Shown: positions 1 through 11,244 of the stretch, one piece after another | How positions within the stretch are numbered: position 1 is the first letter of the stretch | How the letters are laid out: each line of letters opens with the position of its first letter | Assembly (NCBI GenBank): GCA_029718625.1 | Contig: CM056395.1 | Span: forward strand, 20,734,246-20,798,245 | DNA: 64,000 bases | Origin: Synaphobranchus kaupii | Lineage: Eukaryota; Chordata; Actinopteri; Anguilliformes; Synaphobranchidae | Direction: 5' to 3' | Notes under the pieces: model-generated | The model's database searches: none | Told to the model about the DNA's origin: nothing | What the model saw: only the letters and a program-made list of their open reading frames with translations | Program-made: the position numbers and the translations under genes

Positions 1-617
1 AATTCTCTCCCGTCGAGCACAAAACCCTGCTGTTTTTGCGTGCCTGCCGTGGGTGAAAAATCACTACGGCTAAATGGGACCCTCAAAAAACGGAACACGG
101 GTGGCGGACTTCACAGGCCTTGAGCCCCGAATCCGACCGGACACGCGTGTGCTCGTGTGCGTTTCTCCCCGCACGTCCGCTGCTTAAAGTGAGAAAGTCG
201 TGCCGGCGAGCACGTACGCGCGGCTTGTCAGGTCCCATTCTTAGAGGGCGTGTCGCAGCTGCCGTGCAGGAGCACAGGATTCAAAGGGCCCTGGTTTTTA
301 TCGTTTCTTCTTCCTCGTTATAGATGCACTGAAGCCTGACACACTGTCTGAATCACCGTTGACAAAGAAAAATATTCACCTTCCTTCACTGTATAAAGTA
401 CCAATTTTATTGTGTCTAACAGAGTTAACAAATTGTATGATTCATTATTCTTTTATTGAGGGTCGAGGGTGAATCGTGTATGAATCCTAGTGGGTTATCC
501 TAGTGGGTTTGCTTTTTCTCTCCCAAGTCACCACCTGTTGGAACTGAAAACAAAAGGAAGTACTGCATGTTCTTGGGATTGACAGAATACATTTTAGTCT
601 CCCGGCAAATAACCTTA

Positions 618-654
<37 letters not shown>

Positions 655-962
655 TGATAGTATTTGAATTGTAGAAAAAGATTGACTGGTAATATTTTGA
701 ACCCTCAAAACAAACACATAAAAATATACATGACTGTGGTAACTAAATATTATAAAGTACCGTTGAGCATTCTCAGATACAGAATCTTTTAAAAACCTGT
801 ATATTTTTAAACTTTTTATCATTTATTTGGATTGTTATATACATGGCATAAGTTGTGCTTTTTAGTAAAACAGGAAAGAAATGCATACTGTAGAAGAATT
901 ATGTGGATTTCATTCAGGGGAAGGGAATTGGTGAGAAAAAAATCGGTCCAGACAGAGAGATT

Positions 963-993
<31 letters not shown>

Positions 994-1501
994 TGAGTGA
1001 CGTCAGTAATCATGAAACCAATCACAAGAGTGATATATGCCCTAAAATGGTGTGCTTCACTGACATTAGCAAAGGCACCTGTGTTTATTTTTTGTTTAGT
1101 TCCTTTTCTCGTAGACAGTTCATACGGGACCTTCAGGCATTCCGTGTGCACGCCTCTCTGTTCTCCGGGTTTGTCTCCCACCCCCTCCCCCAACACCCAC
1201 CCACCGCCCCCTCCCCCCGCCCTCAAAAGCATCTCTTTTCCAAGTCCGTTTACAAAAATAAAAAAAGAGGCTCTGTTTTTGCTCCTGTACGGTCCGGAAG
1301 GAAGAGGCCTCGGTAGCCTCTCTGCAATTCCTGATTTTCGATTGGGGAGGTTGGGGGTGGGGGGGTGTGGTTGGTGTTGGCGATTGAGGGTGGGGTTTAG
1401 AGGGACAGGAGAAAAGGGGGCGGGGGTAGGAAAAGGAAAAGCAAGGTGTTGAGGACAGTACTGTACCAAAGGCTTTTCTGGTGGAGGGGCCGAGCCCGCC
1501 T
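1..1501. other. Downstream flank and probable 3'UTR of sgcz
   Basis: No gene is recognised here beyond the probable sgcz 3'UTR, which would run leftward from 1501 on the minus strand. Positions 1-300 are visibly CpG-rich compared with the AT-rich sequence that follows. A run of about 30 T lies at 621-650 and a short (GA)n tract at about 965-993. Open frames across 1120-1450 are low-complexity Pro/Gly shadows of C-rich sequence and have no recognisable domain. Confidence 0.5.
1084..1089 (-). promoter_or_regulatory. Candidate polyadenylation signal for sgcz
   Basis: AATAAA on the minus strand (TTTATT on +), about 410 nt downstream of the sgcz stop codon. Other AATAAA hexamers on this strand lie at 822-827, 452-457 and 406-411, so the true 3' end cannot be fixed from sequence alone. 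Confidence 0.25.
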
Positions 1502-1693
1502 TCAGCTCCACAGACAGACGTTGCTGGTGGAATGGCACGTGGACCCCGTCCCGGCTGGGGATAGGTAGAGCTTCCCACTCGGGCAGACGCACAGCTCAAA
1601 GACAGTCTGTTTGGGGTAGGTGGGCCCGAGCGGGCTTGCCGGTGTGCCGTGCGGAATGTTACCCAGTCGGATTGTGTTCGCGTTTAAAAATAT
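1502..1693 (-). CDS. sgcz: Zeta-sarcoglycan, last coding exon (C-terminus)
   Basis: Encodes the last 63 residues and a TGA stop (complement of 1502-1504). It begins in phase 0 after a strong pyrimidine tract and TTTCACAG. Residues start IFLNANTIRLGN and end STSNVCLWS. The segment KLYLSPAGTGSTC and the cysteine cluster (ELCVC, STC, NVC) are the hallmark C-terminus of the gamma/delta/zeta sarcoglycans. In this family these cysteines form the disulphide-bonded knot of the extracellular domain. The final CLWS is the zeta-type ending, whereas delta and gamma forms end near CL. Sarcoglycans are single-pass type II glycoproteins of the dystrophin-associated complex in muscle. Length and borders match the usual last exon. 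The family assignment is secure; the zeta paralogue call rests on remembered family sequences. Confidence 0.95.
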   Translation of the reverse strand: MFLNANTIRLGNIPHGTPASPLGPTYPKQTVFELCVCPSGKLYLSPAGTGSTCHSTSNVCLWS

Positions 1694-3022
1694 CTGTGAA
1701 AGAAGGAGGGGAGGGGAGGGGGGGAGACAAAAGGAATAGAGGATCTTATTTACTCGCCAGATTCTTAACTTGCAGTCATAATTCCCCCACCCACTGTACA
1801 GCGCACAACGTCCAGGTACGAGTAAAGAGAACAACTCTACTTTTGATACTTAAGAAGCACGCTAGTCGCCATGACTACCTCTGCTTTGAGCAAGCACGGG
1901 TTACCTGAAACTGTGATTCACGTGGATGTGTGTGTGTGGGGGGGGGGGGGGGGGGAGATGGATTGGGGGTGGATGGTTGGGGGGGGTGGCTAGATAAAAA
2001 ATATTGAATATGAAAGCCGACACATAAAAATGAAATCAGTAGGCGTAAACGGCGCATCCTTTTTTTCCCCCCAAATCCATTTGAATTCACGGTAGCGGCT
2101 AGTGGAGAAAAAATCCATTATAGCGAGTCCTCACGGAGGCTGCCTGGGCTAACTTGCTCATTGATCAGCTGCGTGGATTCGGGTGAAGCCATTATAATTG
2201 TTGATATCATATGCAGCCCCGTGCTGGCTGTTGTGAAGTGGAAATACCTCGGCGCCACAACCCACCATTTTTATTTTTCACGGTTCATCTGCTTGGGGGA
2301 AAATGGACTGCATGCAAAGTAACCAGGAATGGTTATTAAGCCTTTCATTACAGTGTATGCCTTTTATCAGGTATCTCACAAACACATACCCACACGCAAG
2401 AACAAATGTGCGGCAACCGAGAAAAAAATAAATAAAATCATTTTGGAATATATATATTTATACCAGCATATTTAAGGCAGGGTGAGCACGGAAGATGAAC
2501 TTGATTTTATAAAAGTCATGTTTTTTTGTTTTTTTAAGTACATCAACTTCTGCTAGCTTTGCAATTCTGAAGCTGTGGATTAATCTCATCAAGAGGCCGA
2601 CACATTATTCATGTTCCATCTTGAGGATAAAAAGAGATAGGACTTGAGGAGAAACAGGAGGCAGATATGCCAACAGGAGGGAACCAATTAACGTAAGTAA
2701 TGCTATCTTCTTACCTGACAGGGCATATCTCTACAAACACAACACACACAAGCAGGAGAAAACTCTGGCGGTACAATAAATCATAAGAGACGCCTATTGT
2801 AACGTTCACGGCCTTTTCTTTTCCTTTGACACTAAGCTGCTAATATGAGGTGGAAACCACGCTACGCCTACTTTCAGTTGTGTCTAAACCTTCTAGCCAC
2901 TTTTTAAAAAAATTTGCAAAATAATTACAAAAAATATGCACGCTATGTCATTTTTGACTGAAGCTTAAGGCTGGGTTATACTTAATTGTTTTTGTTTTTT
3001 TTGCAATTTACAGTTGAGCACA

Positions 3023-3238
3023 GATATACCATGGGTCACTGATATACCATGGGTCACTGATATACCATGGGTCACTGATATACCATGGGTCACTGATATA
3101 CCATGGGTCACTGATATACCATGGGTCACTGATATACCATGGGTCACTGATATACCATGGGTCACTGATATACCATGGGTCACTGATATACCATGGGTCA
3201 CTGATATACCATGGGTCACTGATATACCATGGGTCACT
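3023..3238. repeat. Minisatellite, 12 x 18 bp, apparently perfect
   Basis: Twelve uninterrupted, apparently identical copies of GATATACCATGGGTCACT, exactly 216 bp. Because 18 is a multiple of three, the array stays open in several frames on both strands, producing repeats such as SDPWYI. These are not considered genes. The lack of variation among copies suggests recent expansion or ongoing homogenisation. Confidence 0.97.
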
Positions 3239-4329
3239 GGTGCCAGAAAGGTGTGGCAAGGGGCCCCCCTACTTGTACTGTCCTCGCGAATCCCTGTATC
3301 CCCGCTAATGCCCCTATAATTGCAACACTTAAGGTAAAAAGACATTGCATGGATTCCCGTCCACTCTACGACACAAAGCATGCACACATAAAAAGAGGAG
3401 TGTTCAGATTTTAATCCAATCAAAGAGTCCTTTGTCACAAATCAAATGCATGCAGTGTACATCAAACAATAAAATTGTTTCAATGATGTGTGGCTTGTCT
3501 GTTTGAGCTGTTAACTTATAGCTAACGAGCTCAGCTCGCTATCAATAGCCCTTGTATATTGCGAACACATGCTTCTACAAAAATGTCAAAAGAATCAGAG
3601 CATAAGAAAGTAAAATAGCTACAGCCAAACAAAAATGAACATTACTGTTACATCCCACCTTCCACGACAACTGGAGTTTGAGTAAAGGCAATCAAAAGCG
3701 GGCCCAAAGTTTTTTTATTGTATGAATGACATCTTCACAACAGCAGGGCGTGCTAATAATTTACCAGTAGCCTTGGCAAAATCATTTGGCATTTGAGGAA
3801 TGCGAAGATGAAGAAGTAGGAAGGTCAGTGCTTTTCAGATTTTTCATTAAATATGCCTTTGGAATACAAGATGTGCACTGCTAACTGAACACATAGCTGT
3901 AGGCTAGCTTAACGTAGCCTACCTTACCGTTGCTTGCTACTCAGCGACGACAGTGTCACTGTTCTGAAAACGCATAGTTTTGGCTAATTGAACAAAGAAA
4001 GGCTTGTATGTATATAAATACAGTGTGTGAATTCCCTGCCATTGCTCAGCATCTAAATGCCGTAGACCTATATAAATTGTATGGTAAATGATACCTGGCT
4101 GCACGTTATCAGGTTTTATAGGCTAACGTTAGCATACGATTCTCACAAATGCCTTTCAAATCAACGTGAAGGCCCGCATATTCAGGTAAGGACAAGTGTG
4201 TGTGCAGGTGCTGTAATTGTATGCGTGTGCGTGTGCGTGAATGTCCGCGAATCAAGGCTATATGTTTAAATACATTTTTTTTGTTTTTTTGTTTGGCCCT
4301 GGCACGTCTGAAATGAAGTGCCTGCCCCG

Positions 4330-5085
4330 GGAGCATCTCCACTCTGGTCTTTCAGAATCTCCGCTGCACAGCGCTCTCTTTGATCGGTGCTGACAAGAGG
4401 TCCGAGATCTGCGGCCTGAACAGCGGGCAGTTACCCCAGGACGCTGCTTGGACGCCGGATCACAAGCGGAGACGGATGCCGTATCGACGCCAACGCGCAA
4501 CAGCGGCCAATCCCGCCACAGAGGTACGGCGCGCGCAACCTTTCAAGTTAGCGCCTAACCACAAAGCACCACAGAGGAAGAGAATCGTGACCTATCGGTT
4601 ACGGAGGCTGCCGCGTCTCTCAAGAACGTCTTCAATTCTGCCGAGAGATCGGGCGGCGCGATGGCCCGCGCCGGCCCCCTTGTTTTTAAAAGGCGGTGGG
4701 AGAGCGAAACAAGGCTTACGGCACAAAAGAGCCGAGACACATCCCAAATGAAAGTGTCTCTGGGCATTAGTCTCTGTCAGCGTGCACCCGGCTGATGCCT
4801 TCAGATTAGGTTATGCGGCCCGGTTCCCCTGAACGACTGGGACTTGTAATTATAGTCGGTCAAAACATTTTTCATGGATGATTTCTCCCGACGCATCCGG
4901 AAGAGGACGAGGAGGAGGCGGAGGAGGAGACAAGGAGGAGGTGGCGGAAGAGGAGCAGCGTGGGAACGAGCTTTAACGCTACGTTTTAATTGGAGCAGAT
5001 GGGCGCGTTCAGTCTGCTCCCTGTACGTAACCCAGAGTGACAGACTATCATCCCGCCACTGCTTTTGGGGGGGCCTGTGGTTCAT
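4330..5085. other. CpG-rich patch inside intron (possible CpG island)
   Basis: Clearly enriched in CG dinucleotides (ggcgcgcgc near 4530, ccgcgtctc near 4610, gggcggcgcgatgg near 4650). It sits within otherwise AT-rich intron and includes a purine-rich GAGGAGGAGG tract near 4905-4965. The left part holds CCAAT-like sequence (gcggccaatcccgcc near 4503). It could mark a promoter for an antisense or intronic transcript, or be the remnant of a GC-rich insertion. No transcript evidence is available. Confidence 0.4.
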
Positions 5086-5102
5086 GTGCAGCTTTTTTGC
5101 AG

Positions 5103-5258
5103 GCAGACTGCAGCCACCCGAGTGCCTCTTGTGTCATGAGGCGGAGGGGAACCCTCCTGTGGGGCTCCTGGCCAGAGCTGGTTCTGGCACTGTCTGGATT
5201 TGACTCTGGAACATGGGGAATAGCTGTACTTTTCCTTGTGCTGCATTATGGACCAAAG
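5103..5258 (+). other. Exon-like open segment on + strand, unrecognised
   Basis: A 156-nt segment opposite to sgcz, preceded by a good acceptor (CTTTTTTGCAG) and followed by a good donor (AAAG/GTATGT). Read from its first base it is exactly 52 open codons, while the other two frames carry stops. The peptide contains an ATG (5136) followed by MRRRGTLLWGSWPELVLALS and a later hydrophobic stretch IAVLFLVLHYG that would fit a membrane segment. It lies immediately downstream of the CpG-rich patch. I do not recognise the protein. It may be a spurious match, an exon of an antisense transcript, or a small nested gene. Confidence 0.25.
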
Positions 5259-5294
5259 GTATGTCCTTTTTCCTTATTATAATGCAACAATATG

Positions 5295-5497
5295 TACACT
5301 CTCAGAAGAAAAGGGTTCCAAAAGGCTCCCCTGTGTCTCCATGAAGGAACCGTATCTAGTTCATGGGCTCTTTTCTTGGGCTAAATGGTTAAAACATTCA
5401 CACTTTTCACACCACCTATAGAGGATTACATAAATAACTAAAAAGGATTCCCCTATGGAGACAAGCCAAAGAACCTTTTTTTTTTTCTGAGAGTGTA
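5295..5497. mobile_element. MITE with TACACTCTCAGAA inverted ends
   Basis: About 203 bp bounded by TACACTCTCAGAAGAAAAGG and, in inverse orientation, TACACTCTCAGAAAAAAAAA. The arms continue inward with GGTTC matching on both sides and flanking TA. Short non-autonomous DNA transposons of this design are common in teleosts. No coding content. Confidence 0.7.
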
Positions 5498-5824
5498 TGT
5501 TATAAGAACGAGTCAAGGTTAAACTAACAAAAATACAATTTCCCGTTTAGTTTACTGAAGCTGCAGTCTTCCCTAAAGCGCAACACTTTCCCTCCTTCCT
5601 GCAATGAAGCGAAAAACCCCGAGCCGTAGTTAAGGGAAAATGCTGTGGAGGACAGAAAATTAGGCCATAATCCCAAATTGCACTCCCAATTGAACGAAAG
5701 GTAGTGATAGTGCGTTTCTTTTTTAAGTCAAGTACTTGCCATTACGTAGACGAGTTGCGTAGTGCATCTCGCGCCTTTTTCCCCCCAACATAATAGTTTA
5801 GGGGAAAAATATGAAAATTGGATT

Positions 5825-6220
5825 TACAGTGAGCACCATAATTCATTGGACTGGACAGTGACACATTTTTTGTTATTTTGATTCTGTACTCTAGCACTTT
5901 GAGTTTGAAAGGATACAATGACAATGGGGTTGAAGTGCAGACTGTCAGCTTTAATTTGAGGGTATTTTCAACCATATCGGATGAACCGTTTATAAATTAT
6001 AGATATCGATGTACGAAAATGGGGGGGGGGGGACTATGTACAAAAGGTTCTATAATTTCTAAACAGTTCATCCGATATGGATGAAAATACCCTCAAATTA
6101 AAGCTGACAGTCTGCACTTCGACCCCTGCCATTGTATCTTTTCAAACTCAAAGTGCTAGAGTACAGAAGCAAAATAACAAAAAATGTGTCACTGTCAAAT
6201 GAATTATGGTGCTCACTGTA
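5825..6220. mobile_element. Palindromic MITE, ~396 bp, with ~180-bp arms
   Basis: Begins TACAGTGAGCACCATAATTC and ends with the inverse complement GGTGCTCACTGTA. The two arms pair over almost their entire length: GACAGTGACACATTTTTTGT, TTTCAAACTCAAAGTGCTAG and AAGCTGACAGTCTGCACTTC all recur inverted. They are separated by a short centre containing a G run (about 6021-6031). TA at each end fits Tc1/mariner target duplication. The arms differ by small indels, so the copy is not brand new. Confidence 0.85.
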
Positions 6221-7478
6221 CGTAAATTTACTTGATAAACCAGTGATAAATTACTGACAAACTGAAATTGTACACCTGATATAGATACAAATCCAGACAT
6301 CCTCTGGAATCGACAGTAAATGTTAATTCTGTATTTTTTCAATAAGCACTCCAGTCTCTCAGCTAAGATGTAGAATCACAGGTGTAATAATATTACTCTG
6401 AATAGGAGGCCACACACAAACTGCCATTTAGATTTTTTAAATTAAGACGGCCAAACACAATCCTGGAGCTTGTTCAATCAAACGCCTGCTGTATTTTGTC
6501 TCGAAAATACCAGGGTAAATAATTAACACACTCATTTTCACGCATGACTGATGAGTCATGGTGCAAAAACAAAATGCATTAATATGATTTTATTTTTGGG
6601 GAACACAAATAAGGCACTATAAATCCATACTGGCTATGTTAAAAAAAGGGTATACATTAGATGTGAGTTCAGGAAAGTGTGTGGGCATTTGGATCATGTC
6701 ACTCCCAGGAACCTGAATTGCGGTGAACTCGTAGCACATCTAGTCTCATAACATATGGTTATGCATATCCTGTACCAATTATGATTCCCCTCAAAATAAT
6801 GCAGCTGAAATATTTATTTCAGAGATTAAAATTGACATTTTATGACACCTTTTATGTTTGGGGTCAAATTTACCCCAAAGTTTATTGTAATAGAAACTAT
6901 TAAAAACTATTGTAATAGAAAACATTTGACACATTCTGTGTCACCTTTTGTGTGTCTCCCAATTGACTAGCCTTTTATCCCTAAATATTAAAAATGTGTG
7001 ATGAAACAGCTCATTTTAGAGCCTGAGGTAAATTAAAGTTTGTGAAGTTTTTGTGCCACCAGAATTACCCACAAAAAATCTGAGATAAAAACTGTTAAAA
7101 AATGTTTATATGCTTATATATTTTCTTATATTTTATACAGCTAACCCACAAATGACCCCGCACAACACCTTTGTATATAAAGTTGGTACAGGACTTTTGA
7201 AAACATGGTATATACATGAATATCAAGAGTTTAAATCACAGCAGAAAATAAATGTACCTCTCTGCTAAGGGAAGACACACTTCCTGAAGAAATAACCATC
7301 AAGTCTGCTCTGGTTTGCATATGATTTGGAATTTAAGGGCGGATTCAGCGTTTAAATCTGCTTTTAAAATAAAACAAATCTGACAACATCGAGATCAAAA
7401 ACCCCATTGAGATCAAAATCTCATTTTATGAGGGGTGCCTAATGGGGTTATACTCCTACCTAGCCCATTATTGCACAC

Positions 7479-7556
7479 GGTAAAATTCCTAGTGTTAATT
7501 CAACTCTAACAGAGTACATATGTACTCTGTAAGAGTTGATTTAACACTGAACATGT
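7479..7556. mobile_element. Short palindromic MITE-like repeat
   Basis: A compact inverted repeat: AGTGTTAATTCAACTCTAAC pairs with GTAAGAGTTGATTTAACACT around the centre AGAGTACATATGTACTCT. A related but weaker pattern (aactctaacagagttaac) occurs at about 49971-49988. Typical of small teleost MITEs. Confidence 0.6.
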
Positions 7557-8603
7557 TACTATGCAGGACGGGTTTTTTTTTTTGGTTTTTTTTCGCGTTT
7601 TGCCTTCTGCTTTGTCAGAGTAGCCTTGGTCTCCAGTGGCCCCCGAGGGAGGAGCCAGACGTGAGAAAGCCGAACGATAGGCACCACGGATGCTTGCACC
7701 TCACTCTCACACAATTACAACTCGGAAATTACGTGTTTTTCGTCAAAAGGAAGATTAATGATGGACAGAACACAGGGGCGGTGAGGGAGGGGGCGATGTC
7801 GGCCATGTACTTCTGTCCAGATAAGCCCCGTTGCTGATAAAATTCAAACGAGAGGAGAGGGGAGGGGAGGGGGGAAAAAAACACATTCCATGGTATATAC
7901 TTAATTTTCACTGCCACTATTCCCTGTCAAATGGCACCATGACTTTGTGTAAAATCCAATGTTAATTGAAGGGGCTTTGTCTGTGCTGAAGGCGGACTCC
8001 AGCTATCTCTGAGGCTCCGAGTGTGAAACGCTCTTCCCCCCCCCCCGCCAGTTTTTTTTTTTTTTCCTAGCGGAGTGACAGACACAATGATGTATTGCTC
8101 AACCGCTTGGAAGTTAATTAAATACCCTCTCCAGTTACTAAAGCCTGGCTGGTCCTGGAGCACGGAAGCTACGCAACTACATGCCCACAAATTTGAGCTG
8201 AGGGAGAATCAATGTCACACGACAACCTTGAGCGCTAACCGCCCCTGATGTGTTGTGACTGCTCAGAAACACTTCATTTTTCGCCATAGTCCATCCCGCT
8301 CTGATTTAACAGACACTGAGTGAAGTGGCTCGGTTTTCTACCCACGCTGTTAAAGTCGCACCTTGGAGGCTGTGAGTCTACACCACAGAGTGTACACGCT
8401 TCCGTGCCTGTATCAATAGAAACAGTAGTTTTGGCAGCCAATACCCCAACTTTAGAGTAAGGTATTGGCACTGTCAGGATTCATATGTGAAGTAAGGCAA
8501 AATTCAGCTGTACTTAGAATATATATTGAATTGCAATGTAACTTAGAACCAAAGCTATAAACTAAACGCTCTGTTAACAAGACAGCAGGGTGCTAAAAAC
8601 TCA

Positions 8604-8840
8604 CACTGACCCCTTCAAACCATCGAATATCCTCCATCCTCCATAACCTACACTGGATTCCCTATAAAATACAGTGGACCTTTTCAGTCTTGCTCCTTAC
8701 CAACAAAGCCCAAAATGCCCTTGACCCTATGTGTCTCACCGAGCTTCCACGCCACCCCCACCCCCCCCCGACTCCTCACCCTCCCTGTCAGAAATGCTCA
8801 GAATATCAACACTTTCACATAACAGTTTAGAGACCCACTT
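8604..8840 (+). mobile_element. LINE fragment, reverse-transcriptase C-terminal region
   Basis: Translating the + strand with small gaps gives LHNLHWIPYKIQWTFSVLLL followed by TNKAQNALDPMCLTELP. This matches the conserved tail of non-LTR retrotransposon polymerases of the Rex1/CR1/L2 type (pattern LHWIPVKYRI...LTYKALNGLAP...L). Downstream AT-rich sequence to about 9020 may be the 3'UTR. The fragment lacks the catalytic part and contains a C run near 8756-8770. Decayed and inactive. Confidence 0.6.
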
Positions 8841-9303
8841 TAAACTAGCTTTGATTCAATGCATCCTGTTGGCATTTTAAAACGACTACCGTTATTTTTA
8901 CTGCTGCATCATAACCCATTTCCTACCTTTAATTTATCTCCTGTATTTGTGCTCATATTACCCCTTACGATTCTATGAACTGCTTTGCCTCTAAGAAAAG
9001 TGCAATTAAAATGAAATGTATTCTTATTAGTCCGTGGATGTCAATGTAAAAAAGCCGCATAGCTTTCAATAAAAAAGGCAATTTTCTCATACGTAACTCC
9101 GTGAAGATAAAAGGTCGGTCACACCGGAGACCCAGGTACCATGATATGGGATCATAAGGTGTGGAAGCAGGCGGGCGCACTGTGGCGAACGGCGGCTCCT
9201 GCGCTTCGCCGATGCTTCAATTAAGCGAAGTCAGCGGAAAAAAAAGAGGACAAGGTTATTGTGATTGATGCGCCGTTCAGTTGTTAATAAGGACTGGGCT
9301 CAC

Positions 9304-9427
9304 CTCCCCCTCTGTGGACTGCACCAGCAGGTCTTTCCGGCAGGTGGCTTTGAGGTCCCCCACGTCCGCGCTGATCTCCACCCCCTTGGGGGCCTCCAAA
9401 ATGAGGGTCCTGGTCGGAGACTCCAGC
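9304..9427 (-). CDS. sgcz: Zeta-sarcoglycan exon (residues ~129-170 of the part seen)
   Basis: A 124-nt exon with acceptor CTTGCAG/GCTGG and donor GGGGAG/GTGAGC. The first base completes a Lys codon split with the preceding exon, and the exon ends in phase 0. It encodes [20 protein letters not shown] followed by [20 protein letters not shown] and E. LESPTR and EAPKGV are the most conserved motifs of gamma/delta/zeta sarcoglycans, and KATCRK...LQSTEGE is closest to the zeta form. This is the central, beta-rich part of the extracellular domain. No frameshift or stop is seen. Confidence 0.96.
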
Positions 9428-11244
9428 CTGCAAGATGAGCACCATAAAGGCTGAGAGCCAGGTCTGATTAAGGACGGTTTTCTGGGAACAGAGTGCGCCG
9501 TAGATAGGGCGAATAATTAACTCTCCGTTTGGGTAGCACGGGTCACTGGGAACGGGATGTCCACAGTACCAAAAAATTAGATAAACATATAGGATCTGCC
9601 ATCTGAAGTATGTTTATAGTGCCTTTAGGGTAAAATGGGTTATATTGTAAATGGATTGCACTAATGGGCACCTTTAATTAGGGCCCGTGTTTATTTTTTT
9701 GATGAACGCCATTATTACTTAACCAGTTATTGCAGTTTTGCCACTACACCCCCACCCCATTCCACACACAAACAAACACCATTAATTAACAGGCCCTCCC
9801 TTAGAATTATATCTATGCTATACTGCGGAATTGTATATTTAATTAGTTTAATTAGTAAGACTCTATTATAAGTCAAAAGCCCTTTAATTGGCCCTTAGAA
9901 ATGCAACCAATGATTGGGATGCCCACCCGAATGGCCTTATCCTCCCTATTACACCCACACAAACCAAATGTATATGCAGTATGTATGCATGCATACATAT
10001 ATACATGTTTTTGTGCATGTATCTATGTGTGTAGTATATGTACGCATGCATGCAAGAGTATGAAAAGAGGTGTTTGAAGTCATTCATCTTTCTACTGTTG
10101 CTTTTGAGCAGCAATAAGATTTTTTTATTTTTATAATTATAACTGGGAGTCAAGAAAGCCCCCTTAATTTACACAGTGGATCACAGAGGTGATGGCGTCT
10201 TGATGAGGTCAGATATTGCACACGTGGGTCTCATAAGAAACGACTTAAGACTTGGTCCCCCTGCATGGAATATGTAGAGACTATCCTTTGCCTGAATTGC
10301 CTGTCTCTTGCAATGCAATTCAATGCTATGCAGTTTATTGCAAAGAGGTTTTCGTAATCATTATTTATTTTCATTTTGTCTGAGGGTTTTATTTTAATGT
10401 GACCTTGTTTGTCTTGTATGTATTAGTCTGTTAGGGTGGGGTACCTGCAAGGGGGGGGACTCAGATAAGGGAGGGGGTTTAATACAGTCGTGATCTGCTG
10501 TACATCGTATGGTCTGTCCATAATTAAAAAACTTGAATTTTTTAAGAAAGAAATCTTCTAGTTCTACGGCCACAAGGGCAGGCTCTGTATTCGTGAGATT
10601 CTTTTTACCATCTTATCAGCTGTATTCATTATTCCAGTCTGGTTCGGCTCGTTCATTTGCCTCACAACAGTGACTTCAGATGTGACCTTCACAATCACAG
10701 AGGGAAATATTATGCAGAACGGTATTTGTTTATGTGAAAAAGATAAGTAAAACAATGAATCAACATAAAACTAGTTATTTTTTAAGATTTGGCAAATTTC
10801 TATGCTGAAGCCAGTTGAACACAAAACAAGTTAGCAGACAACACAGGACAGCAAGGACAGGACGGAGATGCAATTAAAACAGTCTGTGAAAAGGTAGCCA
10901 AACATACCAATAGAAAAACTGAAAAAGACCTCATTCAAATGTGGGATTTTTCTTTATTTTCCCCATTTGCTCAGTTTTTTATCAGGGATTTCTCCTTGCT
11001 CCATAGCTGAGATATCCGGTGTGTGCATGCTGATTACACTGTTGATATATTCTCCTTTGAGAAAAATATATTTATGATAAAAAAATATCATATTTATCCT
11101 AAAATTTGAGTCATAGCAGAGTGATTATTAACTGAGCTGATATCTATGTACTGGCTCAGTGGAAAGCCATGGTTTGGATCCACTGATTGGACTACAGCGG
11201 TCGCATGTTCATATGCGATGCTGTTCCCCTATATATATATATAT

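Larger units (their letters stand above)
1694..9303 (-). other. sgcz intron (penultimate/last exon), 7.6 kb
   Basis: Intron bounded by GTGAGC at the 9303 side and TTTCACAG at the 1694 side (minus strand). It holds a G run near 1939-1955, the 18-bp minisatellite at 3023-3238, the CpG-rich patch and exon-like segment at 4330-5258, MITEs at 5295-5497, 5825-6220 and 7479-7556, and a LINE fragment near 8604-8840. The stretch 6830-7180 contains short GGGGTCAAATTTACCCC-like and TGACCCC motifs suggestive of a decayed piggyBac-like element. Other parts (2100-3000, 3240-4300, 6230-6830, 7560-8600) show nothing recognisable. Confidence 0.8.

Noticed and set aside
4874..5203. Arg/Gly-rich open frame across the GAGGAGG tract
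   Set aside because: Low-complexity purine repeat translation, in a different frame from the better exon candidate at 5103-5258.
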